Positions 1 to 5,343 are shown, counted from the first letter of the stretch. The stretch: DNA of 7,464 bases from an uncultured Gammaproteobacteria bacterium (GCA_913041025.1 CAJWGQ010000142.1:1-7464), one strand, 5' to 3'. The notes: generated by a model not told the origin, from the letters alone. A program made the numbers and translations.

Positions 1-174
1 AACCTGATGAACGTTGCGGAGTTCACCACTGCCGCTCGATCCAGGATTGAAGACGCAGACTTTGCAGCTGAAAGTGCCAAGCTGGCCAAGGCGCAAGTCC
101 TCCAGCAAACGGGTACCGCAATGCTGGCACAAGCCAACGCAAGCTCACAACTTGCACTTCAGTTGATCCGTTAG
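1..174 (+). CDS. Flagellin, 3' end only (first of three tandem flagellins)
   Basis: This is the last 57 codons of a flagellin; the gene begins outside the window. The reading frame opens at base 1 with [20 protein letters not shown] and ends ...[10 protein letters not shown] before TAG. That is the C-terminal D1/D0 helix of flagellin, which packs in the filament core and carries the region used for export and for FliS binding. It aligns without gaps to the end of the next flagellin (residues 316-372). By my count about 132 of 174 bases match, with most differences at third codon positions, so the two are old paralogues rather than a recent copy. The stop is followed by three stem-loops that recur after the second flagellin. 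Confidence 0.95.
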   Translation, partial: NLMNVAEFTTAARSRIEDADFAAESAKLAKAQVLQQTGTAMLAQANASSQLALQLIR

Positions 175-205
175 TCGTTAATAGAACGATTTAACGTCAA
201 ACAAG

Positions 206-226
206 GCCCCGACTAACCCTTGGGGC
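206..226 (+). terminator. Stem-loop 1 after the first flagellin, possible terminator or attenuator
   Basis: GCCCCGA (206-212) pairs with TTGGGGC (220-226), with one G-U pair and a 7-base loop. It is followed by ACTTTCTCT, a weak pyrimidine tract. The same position after the second flagellin has a stem of different sequence, followed by the same ACTTTCTCT. It could be a weak terminator or a 3'-end processing or stability element. Confidence 0.45.
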
Positions 227-227
227 T

Positions 228-300
228 ACTTTCTCTGGCCAGGGGCTCACGACCCCTTTAGCAGAGATAGCTGAAGAGCCCCTGGCCTGGGGCCATGAGA
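228..300 (+). repeat. Conserved 3' element, copy 1 (stem-loop 2)
   Basis: A 73-base block is nearly identical to 1804-1875. Its core is a perfect 11-bp stem, GGCCAGGGGCT (237-247) with AGCCCCTGGCC (277-287), enclosing an inner stem TTTAGC/GCTGAA (257-262 with 270-275). A second CCCCT at 253-257 could pair instead with AGGGG at 241-245, so two mutually exclusive folds exist. There is no T-tract after it, so it is not a standard terminator. It may be an RNA element of the flagellin 3' UTR or a genomic palindromic repeat of REP type. I do not recognise the family. Confidence 0.75.
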
Positions 301-316
301 GAGAAAGGAAAGAAAA

Positions 317-366
317 AAAGGCGATTCGAAAGTAGGTAGGGTCTAACCCATTTCGAAATCGCCTTT
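317..366 (+). terminator. Stem-loop 3 after the first flagellin, likely transcription terminator
   Basis: AAAGGCGATT then CGAAA (317-331) pairs with TTTCG and AATCGCCTTT (351-366), leaving only A356 bulged: 15 bp in all. An A-rich purine run (301-319) precedes it and the 3' arm ends in CTTTCC. The A-rich 5' flank and T-containing 3' arm fit a bidirectional intrinsic terminator, though the T-run is short. A hairpin with the same GGCGATT core sits after the second flagellin. Confidence 0.5.
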
Positions 367-444
367 CCTAACTAAGCAAGCTAATCCATTCACCAATTTT
401 ATTCCTCGTCATCATTCAAACCCCTAGCTAGCCCTAGGAAAAAT

Positions 445-478
445 TTTGCCGTTTTTATGGCAATTATTTGCCGTTTTT
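445..478. repeat. Direct repeat TTTGCCGTTTTT, two copies 22 bases apart
   Basis: TTTGCCGTTTTT occurs at 445-456 and again at 467-478, so the copies are offset by 22 bases, about two helical turns. Between them GGCAA (459-463) faces TTGCC (468-472) as an inverted repeat. The block lies just upstream of the sigma-28 -35 element, where an activator or UP-like element could sit. Related TTGCC/GGCAA words continue through the promoter and leader. Confidence 0.5.
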
Positions 479-491
479 TTTCTGAAAGAGC

Positions 492-518
492 TAAACCTTT
501 GCCGCTTCGGTCCGATTA
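492..518 (+). promoter_or_regulatory. Sigma-28 (FliA) promoter of the second flagellin gene
   Basis: TAAACCTT (492-499), an 11-base spacer and TCCGATTA (511-518) match the flagellar sigma-28 pattern TAAAGTTT-N11-GCCGATAA. The predicted start site is near 525, giving a leader of about 90 bases. This would place the gene in the late flagellar class, expressed after hook completion and FlgM export. Confidence 0.85.
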
Positions 519-523
519 AGTAT

Positions 524-547
524 TTGAACGCGGCAATACATTGCCGC
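524..547 (+). promoter_or_regulatory. 5' leader hairpin of the second flagellin mRNA
   Basis: TTGAACGCGGCAA (524-536) is identical to 2069-2081 in the leader of the third flagellin. It runs into GCGGCAAT/ATTGCCGC (530-537 with 540-547), a perfect palindromic stem with two bases between the arms. In the other leader the closing pair T-A is replaced by C-G, so pairing is kept. Located within a few bases of the predicted mRNA 5' end, it could protect the transcript from decay or serve as a protein site. Confidence 0.55.
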
Positions 548-598
548 ATAAACAGAAAACCGGCAACCAACAACCGCACCGCGGAAAAAAATTGCCAC

Positions 599-618
599 TA
601 CCATGAGGGGTCACGGTA
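599..618 (+). promoter_or_regulatory. Ribosome-binding site in a hairpin loop, second flagellin
   Basis: TACC-A-TGA (599-606) pairs with TCA-C-GGTA (611-618) around one A-C mismatch, leaving GGGG (607-610) as a four-base loop. The GGGG with its preceding A forms the Shine-Dalgarno core, 8 bases before ATG 619. The 3' arm ends at the base just before the start codon. The third flagellin has the same layout with an unrelated stem. Confidence 0.55.
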
Positions 619-1737
619 ATGGGTTTAGTAGTTAACACAAATGTCGCATCTTTGAATGCACAACGATCACTAGCCGCTTCAGGCTTGGAATTAAAAACAG
701 CCATGGAGCGTTTGTCTTCGGGTAAGAAGATAAACAGCGCCGCAGATGATGCAGCTGGCTTTGCTATCGCAGAGCGAATGACTGCTCAAATTCGCGGTCT
801 CAATATGGCAGCCAAGAACGCCAGCGATGGCCTATCTATGCTCGCCACAATCGAAAACGCGACGAACGACGTTACTGACATGCTTCAGCGCATCCGTGAG
901 CTTGCGGTACAGGCAGTCAACGACACCAACGGAAGCGGAGACAGAACTTACCTACAAGCTGAGGTGACTTCGCTACTCGCCGAGATAGATCGAGTGGGAA
1001 CTCAGACCGTCTATAACAATATGAATCTTCTGGATGGCACCAGACAAGGTAACATCCAAGTGGGCACTGAGTCAGGTCAAAACATTCAGTTTTCCATCTC
1101 TTCGATCCAAACAAAAGACATCGGTACAGAAGCTTCTGCTTCGAAAGTGGTAGACGCGACACTTGCAACTGGCAACAGCGTAGTCGTCAGCTACGGTGGA
1201 ACGGACCACACTTTCACAGTCTCAGGTTCAGATGACGCAGCGATGCTCGTGAGTCTGCAGGCAGGATTAGACACTGCCAGCTTGGATATTACAGCATCTG
1301 CGGGAACCGGCGCCGGCAAGTTTACGCTAACAGCAGACAACAAAGTCGTTAGCCCTTTAAATGTCAAGGCTGGCTCAGCCGGCAGTGAGGCTGACACAGG
1401 GACCGATACGGCAGGCGGAGGCTCAATGTTAAACTCCATTGATATTACTACCTCTGACAAGGCAACCTCAGCCCTTGCAACAATCACCGCGGCAATCGAA
1501 CAAGTTGCGGGTCATCGCGCCTCCTACGGTGCGCTACAAAACCGATTGGAGTACACAGTCTCGAACCTGATGAACGTAGCCGAATGGACAAACGCAGCTC
1601 GCTCAAGAATTGAAGACGCCGATTTTGCAGCTGAAAGCGCGAGATTAGCTAAGGCGCAGGTACTGCAGCAAACGGGTACGGCGATGCTCGCACAAGCTAA
1701 TGCGGCATCTCAATTAGCATTGCAGTTGATCAAGTAA
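619..1737 (+). CDS. Flagellin, 372 residues
   Basis: This is the structural subunit of the flagellar filament, exported through the flagellar type III apparatus. The N-terminal D0/D1 region (about 1-170) begins MGLVVNTNVASLNAQRSL and includes RLSSGKKINSAADDAAG. A short Thr/Gly/Ser-rich variable part (about 175-280) replaces large D2/D3 domains. The C-terminal D1/D0 region (about 285-372) ends LQLIK. Residues 89-98, LQRIRELAVQ, match the segment of beta- and gammaproteobacterial flagellins recognised by the host receptor TLR5. No cysteine is present. ATG 619 is chosen because it gives the canonical flagellin start and has GAGGGG 8 bases upstream. It has its own sigma-28 promoter and is followed by stem-loops, so it is probably a single-gene transcript. 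Confidence 0.96.
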   Translation: MGLVVNTNVASLNAQRSLAASGLELKTAMERLSSGKKINSAADDAAGFAIAERMTAQIRGLNMAAKNASDGLSMLATIENATNDVTDMLQRIRELAVQAVNDTNGSGDRTYLQAEVTSLLAEIDRVGTQTVYNNMNLLDGTRQGNIQVGTESGQNIQFSISSIQTKDIGTEASASKVVDATLATGNSVVVSYGGTDHTFTVSGSDDAAMLVSLQAGLDTASLDITASAGTGAGKFTLTADNKVVSPLNVKAGSAGSEADTGTDTAGGGSMLNSIDITTSDKATSALATITAAIEQVAGHRASYGALQNRLEYTVSNLMNVAEWTNAARSRIEDADFAAESARLAKAQVLQQTGTAMLAQANAASQLALQLIK

Positions 1738-1777
1738 CAAAGAAGGGTCAAGAGTTACTTAAGATCAACTAAACACC

Positions 1778-1803
1778 GCCCTAACTTGATGATTTGTTAG
1801 GGC
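1778..1803 (+). terminator. Stem-loop 1 after the second flagellin, possible terminator or attenuator
   Basis: GCCCTAAC (1778-1785) pairs perfectly with GTTAGGGC (1796-1803) around a 10-base loop, followed by ACTTTCTCT. It occupies the same place as the stem at 206-226, but both arms differ in a way that keeps pairing. The pyrimidine tract is weak for an intrinsic terminator. Confidence 0.5.
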
Positions 1804-1875
1804 ACTTTCTCTGGCCAGGGGCTCACGACCCCTTTAGCGGAGATCGCTGAAGAGCCCCTGGCCTGAGGCATGAGA
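1804..1875 (+). repeat. Conserved 3' element, copy 2 (stem-loop 2)
   Basis: This is the second copy of the block at 228-300. The 11-bp outer stem (1813-1823 with 1853-1863) is identical. The inner stem is TTTAGCG/CGCTGAA (1833-1839 with 1845-1851), closed one pair further than in copy 1. The core differs from copy 1 only at G1839 and C1845, which pair with each other; copy 1 has A and A there. The tail adds one substitution and one single-base length change. The loop reads GAGAT. Confidence 0.75.
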
Positions 1876-1918
1876 AAAAAGTTTTAGCAATAGACAAAAG
1901 TTTAAGAAGGAGAAAAAA

Positions 1919-1980
1919 AGAAAATAGGCGATTTCGACCAAATCCAGGGTCAGGAAAGTCAGTCAAATCGCCAATTTTCT
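1919..1980 (+). terminator. Stem-loop 3 after the second flagellin, likely transcription terminator
   Basis: AGAAAAT and GGCGATTT (1919-1934) pair with AAATCGCC and ATTTTCT (1965-1980), with one A-A mismatch. GAC/GTC extends the helix past a bulged C1935. An A-rich purine run (about 1905-1924) precedes it, and the 3' arm ends in ATTTTCT. This fits an intrinsic terminator, probably bidirectional, equivalent to the one at 317-366. Confidence 0.55.
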
Positions 1981-2036
1981 ACCAAAAGAACTAAACCCCT
2001 CAGGGCAAGCGGAATCAGGTAACTAAAACTTTTACC

Positions 2037-2063
2037 TAAAGTTATTCTTAGCAAGCCCGATTA
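2037..2063 (+). promoter_or_regulatory. Sigma-28 (FliA) promoter of the third flagellin gene
   Basis: TAAAGTTA (2037-2044), an 11-base spacer and CCCGATTA (2056-2063) match the sigma-28 consensus even better than the upstream flagellin promoter. The predicted start is near 2070, giving a leader of about 150 bases. flaG and probably fliS would be carried on the same transcript, since no terminator is visible after this flagellin. Confidence 0.87.
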
Positions 2064-2068
2064 AGCTC

Positions 2069-2178
2069 TTGAACGCGGCAACGAGTTGCCAGCAAAGAGG
2101 CAAGATGGTGCCAAATTTGCCAACTAAGTGCCGCTTTCACGATACGAGCGCTAAGTGAAAGGGCTCCTTACCGAGCCC
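2069..2178 (+). promoter_or_regulatory. Structured leader of the third flagellin mRNA (three hairpins)
   Basis: The leader starts with the shared TTGAACGCGGCAA and a hairpin GGCAAC-GA-GTTGCC (2077-2090), counterpart of the one at 530-547. Further on, CTTTCAC (2134-2140) pairs with GTGAAAG (2155-2161), and GGGCTC (2161-2166) with GAGCCC (2173-2178). Between these lie several TTGCC/GGCAA words. The hairpin count is higher than for a plain leader, which suggests control of mRNA stability or translation. Confidence 0.5.
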
Positions 2179-2202
2179 AACACTTAACTCACAGATGTTT
2201 AT

Positions 2203-2220
2203 AGCTAAAGGGGTTTAGTT
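2203..2220 (+). promoter_or_regulatory. Ribosome-binding site in a hairpin loop, third flagellin
   Basis: AGCTAAA (2203-2209) pairs with TTTAGTT (2214-2220), seven pairs including one G-U. The loop is GGGG (2210-2213), the Shine-Dalgarno core, 7 bases before ATG 2221. The stem ends directly at the start codon. The geometry matches 599-618 although the stem sequence is unrelated. Confidence 0.6.
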
Positions 2221-3723
2221 ATGGGAATGGTACTCAATACCAACAAAGCAGCGCTTCAAGCGCAGCGATCTCTCGAAGAATCGAGAGTTGAAATGGAAAA
2301 GGCCATGGAACGCCTTTCAACGGGTAAGCGGATCAACAGTGCCGCTGACGATGCGGCAGGTTTAGCGATGGTGGAACGCATGAACGCACAAATAGCAGGG
2401 CTGAAAATGGCGACCAAAAATGCCAACGATGGAGTGGCTCTAGTCAAAACCGTCGAAACCGCGCTGGTAGAGGTGTCTAACATGCTGCAGAGAATGCGTG
2501 TACTTAGCGTCCAGGCGAGCAACGACACTAACACCGCGTCCGAGAGAGGTTTCGCCAAACAAGAGATTAATACACTACAAGCCGAAGTTTCGCGGGTCTC
2601 CGCAAACACAAGATATAACGGGGCACTTGTACTTAACGGCACTTTTTCCGCCAGATCGCTGCAACTAGGTACGATGGCCGGAGAAGAACTGATTTTCTCG
2701 GTAGACACAGTTGAAGCGGCCAAACTGGGGGCTTACGTAGTGAGTTCCAATACAACGCCCGCGATTGCTGTGGCCACGCACGCGGCGGCAAGTAATCCAA
2801 CCGTCACCGCTCAAGATATAACTCTCACAGCAAAAGACGTCACGAAATCAATCGACGTGCAAGACGACTGGTCAGCCAAAACTACCGCTACCAAAATAAG
2901 CGCTCTAGCAGGTAGTACTGGCGTTACAGCAAGCGCCCGAACCAACGCGCATTTGTACACAGCGCAGACAAGCGACCAAACTTTTACTATCAAGATCAAC
3001 GGCACTGCAACGGGATCCTTTACGATCTCTAAAAACGACGTATCCACTGCTGTTTCCGAAATTAACAAGATTGCTAGTACCACGTCGGTTAACGCTAAAG
3101 CGGTTATCTATACGGATTCCAGCAACAATACGACTCACAGAGTCCTTTTGACTGATTCTGATGGGGATGACTTTTCTGTAGAAAATACCGCCAGCACGGC
3201 AACGATGGCTTTAGATACGGTCTCCTACGACGGAGAAACCATCTCCGGCGGCACGGTAGTAACCTTGGCAGCATCCGGAAGTGCAGGTGATACGGCTCAC
3301 ATCGTTGGAACAATTCGTGCTACATCCAACAATCAATTCACCATAGCCCAAACAGCTGACGGCGGTGCTACCGAGTATTTTGCGCCAAGCACCACTGCAA
3401 CTTTGTCTACCATCTCCGATGTGGACGTAACAACAGCCATCAAAGCAGCCAACTCACTGGCATATATTGACGGCGCACTTGAACACGTTTCAAATATTAG
3501 AAGTAGCCTTGGTGCGTTACAAAATCGTCTTAATTATACGGTCTCCAATCTAATGAAGGTTACACAGTTCACGACCGCAGCCCGGTCTAGAATCGAGGAC
3601 GCTGATTTTGCCGAGGAAACATCGCGGTTAGCAAAAGCACAGGTTCTGCAGCAAGCAGGCGCCGCAATGCTCTCCCAAGCCAATGCCTCTACTGATGTTG
3701 TTCTACAGCTTCTGAGAGGATAA
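2221..3723 (+). CDS. Flagellin, large form, 500 residues
   Basis: This is a filament subunit with the usual conserved ends: MGMVLNTNKAALQAQRSL with RLSTGKRINSAADDAAG at the N terminus, and [20 protein letters not shown] near the C terminus. The variable middle (about 170-405) is some 130 residues longer than in the neighbouring 372-residue flagellin and very rich in Thr, Ser and Ala, so surface D2/D3-like domains are expected and O-glycosylation is conceivable. At 89-98 it reads LQRMRVLSVQ, where the neighbour has LQRIRELAVQ: the Glu of the TLR5-recognised segment is Val here. It ends LLRG rather than the common LQLI(R/K). ATG 2221 is preferred over the in-frame ATG two codons later because it matches the other flagellin's start. 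It may be a minor or position-specific filament subunit. Confidence 0.95.
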   Translation: MGMVLNTNKAALQAQRSLEESRVEMEKAMERLSTGKRINSAADDAAGLAMVERMNAQIAGLKMATKNANDGVALVKTVETALVEVSNMLQRMRVLSVQASNDTNTASERGFAKQEINTLQAEVSRVSANTRYNGALVLNGTFSARSLQLGTMAGEELIFSVDTVEAAKLGAYVVSSNTTPAIAVATHAAASNPTVTAQDITLTAKDVTKSIDVQDDWSAKTTATKISALAGSTGVTASARTNAHLYTAQTSDQTFTIKINGTATGSFTISKNDVSTAVSEINKIASTTSVNAKAVIYTDSSNNTTHRVLLTDSDGDDFSVENTASTATMALDTVSYDGETISGGTVVTLAASGSAGDTAHIVGTIRATSNNQFTIAQTADGGATEYFAPSTTATLSTISDVDVTTAIKAANSLAYIDGALEHVSNIRSSLGALQNRLNYTVSNLMKVTQFTTAARSRIEDADFAEETSRLAKAQVLQQAGAAMLSQANASTDVVLQLLRG

Positions 3724-3808
3724 ACGGATAATTTAAATGAATGACCAAAACAAAAAGCCAGAAAGTCGAAGTTTGATCGGCGATATAAAAGGATAAGGAG
3801 AAACTGAT

Positions 3809-4204
3809 ATGGCTTCCGAATCAATCACATCCACTTCGCTGAGCGCCCAGCAACTGGCGGTACCAAGGCAAGAATCACAACCACCCGTTAACCCAGTCAG
3901 CAAAGTCTTGGACTCAAAACCGAGCGAAAAAGTAGAGCTCAAACAGGACCCAGTAAAAATAAACACACAGCCCGTGGGTTCGGCAGAAGAGATCGGCAAG
4001 GCCATCGAGCAGGTCCAGGTCATGATGGATCTGAGAAATAGGTCTGTCTCTTTTAGCCAAGACAACGTGAGCGGCCGAGAAGTGGTTCAAGTAAAGAACG
4101 AACAAACTGGTGAAGTCATACGACAAATGCCTGCAGAAGAACTACTGGCTTTTATGCGGAACTTAACCAGGATGTTAGGAACTTTTTTCGATAAATCTTC
4201 GTGA
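3809..4204 (+). CDS. flaG: FlaG family flagellar protein
   Basis: A 131-residue protein whose C-terminal half (about 65-128) is a FlaG domain: a helix around EIGKAIEQVQVMMDLRNRSV, then SFSQDN..GREVVQVKN, then the signature TGEVIRQMPAEELLAF (100-115). The N-terminal 60 residues are low-complexity, rich in Gln, Ser, Pro and Lys, as is usual in this family. FlaG proteins lie beside flagellin genes in polar-flagellum clusters, where they affect filament length or assembly; the biochemical role is not settled. AAGGAG (3795-3800) is 8 bases before ATG 3809. It follows the large flagellin by 85 bases with no visible terminator, so co-transcription is likely. The fliD gene normally found next is missing. 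Confidence 0.9.
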   Translation: MASESITSTSLSAQQLAVPRQESQPPVNPVSKVLDSKPSEKVELKQDPVKINTQPVGSAEEIGKAIEQVQVMMDLRNRSVSFSQDNVSGREVVQVKNEQTGEVIRQMPAEELLAFMRNLTRMLGTFFDKSS

Positions 4205-4255
4205 TTTCGATCAAAGCGGAATGATTTGTGCTTGTATAACCTGGCACAGATGTGT

Positions 4256-4283
4256 AAAAAAACACCCAATCCTTAGGGTTGGG
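4256..4283 (-). terminator. Intrinsic terminator on the minus strand, upstream of fliS
   Basis: CCCAATCC (4265-4272) and GGGTTGGG (4276-4283) form an 8-bp stem with one G-U pair and a TTA loop. Seven A's lie at 4256-4262. Read on the minus strand this is a stem followed by TG and seven T's, a strong intrinsic terminator layout. On the plus strand no T-run follows. It would stop transcription arriving from the minus-strand lipoprotein gene after it has crossed all of fliS. Confidence 0.6.
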
Positions 4284-4302
4284 AGCTAAATAGGGAATGA
4301 AA

Positions 4303-4692
4303 ATGTACAGAAAATCAGCCCTAGAGCAGTATAGCTCTATAGATATCGAGACCAAAACGGCCACGTATTCGCCTCAGCAGCTAATATCACTCCTGTTTGA
4401 TAAAGGCTGTCTGCTCATTAGGCAATCGGTCGAGTCTTTGTCTAATAATGATCAAGATACCTTCAACAACAGCACCACACACGCAATGCAGATCATTTTG
4501 TCCCTTCGCAGCGTCCTGAATATGGAAGAAGGTGGCGATCTTGCGAAGAGTTTGTATGAATCCTACACCGCAATTGCTGCCAGTCTATTCAAAGCCAAGA
4601 CGGATGAAGACGTTGAATCTTTGAACAAGCTCTACGAGGCGCTCTCTGAACTACGAGACGCCTGGAAAATCGTTTCTAATCCAGAAAAATAG
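4303..4692 (+). CDS. fliS: Flagellin export chaperone FliS
   Basis: A 129-residue protein matching FliS, which binds the C-terminal helix of flagellin in the cytoplasm, prevents premature polymerisation and delivers it for export. Visible hallmarks are the Tyr-rich start (YRKSALEQYSS), the conserved YSPQQLISLLFDKGCLLI segment (about 22-39), a helix with Leu and Met hydrophobics around AMQIILSLRSVLNMEEGGDLAKSLYESY, and a helical C terminus. Length is normal for the family. ATG 4303 is preferred over the in-frame ATG at 4297, because AGGGA (4292-4296) directly abuts 4297 but is 6 bases from 4303, and family members begin MY. It is probably read from the flagellin-flaG transcript. It is convergent with the next gene, with only 6 bases between stops. 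Confidence 0.93.
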   Translation: MYRKSALEQYSSIDIETKTATYSPQQLISLLFDKGCLLIRQSVESLSNNDQDTFNNSTTHAMQIILSLRSVLNMEEGGDLAKSLYESYTAIAASLFKAKTDEDVESLNKLYEALSELRDAWKIVSNPEK

Positions 4693-4698
4693 TATGTT

Positions 4699-5274
4699 TT
4701 AGGAACCATCGGAGACTATCAAGAAAGGCAACTGAGTCGTTCCAAATACCCTACAACTCACGGCCCCCTGATAGGTATAGCCCGCACATCGAAACATTCC
4801 CGACATCTGGTGTGGGCTTTTCTCCGAGGTCCAATAGTTTTCCACTAGAATATTTGGGAACACGTTTGGATTTACAGCTGGATTGATACACTCCTTCTCC
4901 ATTATCGAACTAAGCTCTGCATTATTCGGAATTCGCCATTTTCTCGAAGATTTCTCGGAAATCTCCTCTACATATCCATAAGCATCGTCAATAGGCGCAG
5001 CAACCGCCTTCCCTACACATTGCTCTCTATTTAACTTTTGGCCCACGCTACACCTCGACCAGTAAAGGTTTGTGGTTGGATCATAAGCCACGCCCTTCTC
5101 CGTGATCTCAAAACGACCAAGATCTCCCTTTTCTATGTAATCTCCGCACTGTTCTACCACTCGACCTCCAGAGCAAGCACCAAGTGACAAAACACAAACA
5201 AAAATCGGCATAAGTTGGCCTATTCTGCGGTGATTAACTTCCCAGTTAAGGATTTGAAAAAGTGCAGCTTTCAT
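4699..5274 (-). CDS. Predicted DUF1566/Lcl-domain lipoprotein
   Basis: A 191-residue protein of unknown role. ATG 5274 is chosen because AAGAGG (5284-5289 on the minus strand) is 9 bases upstream. The frame stays open to 5370, but that start would lie upstream of the predicted promoter. The N terminus has a basic stretch (NHRRIGQ) then a hydrophobic segment ending in the lipobox LGAC (Cys34), so the protein is probably lipidated and anchored in an outer-facing membrane leaflet. The mature part has the DUF1566/Lcl pattern: VAYDPTTNLYWSRC (62-75), KWRIPNNAEL (112-121) and YWTSE (147-151). Six cysteines besides Cys34 (43, 75, 86, 129, 163, 174) could form disulfides. Lcl-type domains occur in secreted or surface proteins, some adhesive. 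A flagellar role is only inferred from its position and its sigma-54-type promoter. Confidence 0.75.
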   Translation of the reverse strand: MKAALFQILNWEVNHRRIGQLMPIFVCVLSLGACSGGRVVEQCGDYIEKGDLGRFEITEKGVAYDPTTNLYWSRCSVGQKLNREQCVGKAVAAPIDDAYGYVEEISEKSSRKWRIPNNAELSSIMEKECINPAVNPNVFPNILVENYWTSEKSPHQMSGMFRCAGYTYQGAVSCRVFGTTQLPFLIVSDGS

Positions 5275-5343
5275 TTCTTTAGACCTCTTAGCATAGAAAA
5301 CCCTTTCGAAGCATAACGACAATGTTTTTGGTAAACCATATTT

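Noticed and set aside
445..600. CRISPR-like array suggested by recurring TTGCC words
   Set aside because: The repeated units are only 5-12 bases, on both strands and irregularly spaced, with no constant repeat and spacer lengths.
2256..2723. Long minus-strand open frame (155 residues) inside the large flagellin
   Set aside because: It is antisense to the conserved flagellin N-terminal region, has low-complexity Ser/Ala/Leu composition and no family resemblance. It is a shadow of the codon pattern.
3761..3786. Weak sigma-28-like promoter before flaG (GAAAGTCG, 10-base spacer, GGCGATAT)
   Set aside because: The spacer is one base short, the -35 starts with G, and the predicted start would fall about at the flaG Shine-Dalgarno sequence. 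Read-through from the large flagellin explains expression better.
4235..4240. TATAAC as a -10 element for a separate fliS promoter
   Set aside because: There is no acceptable -35 at 16-18 bases, and the nearby TGGCAC lacks the GC needed for sigma-54. Co-transcription with flaG is sufficient.
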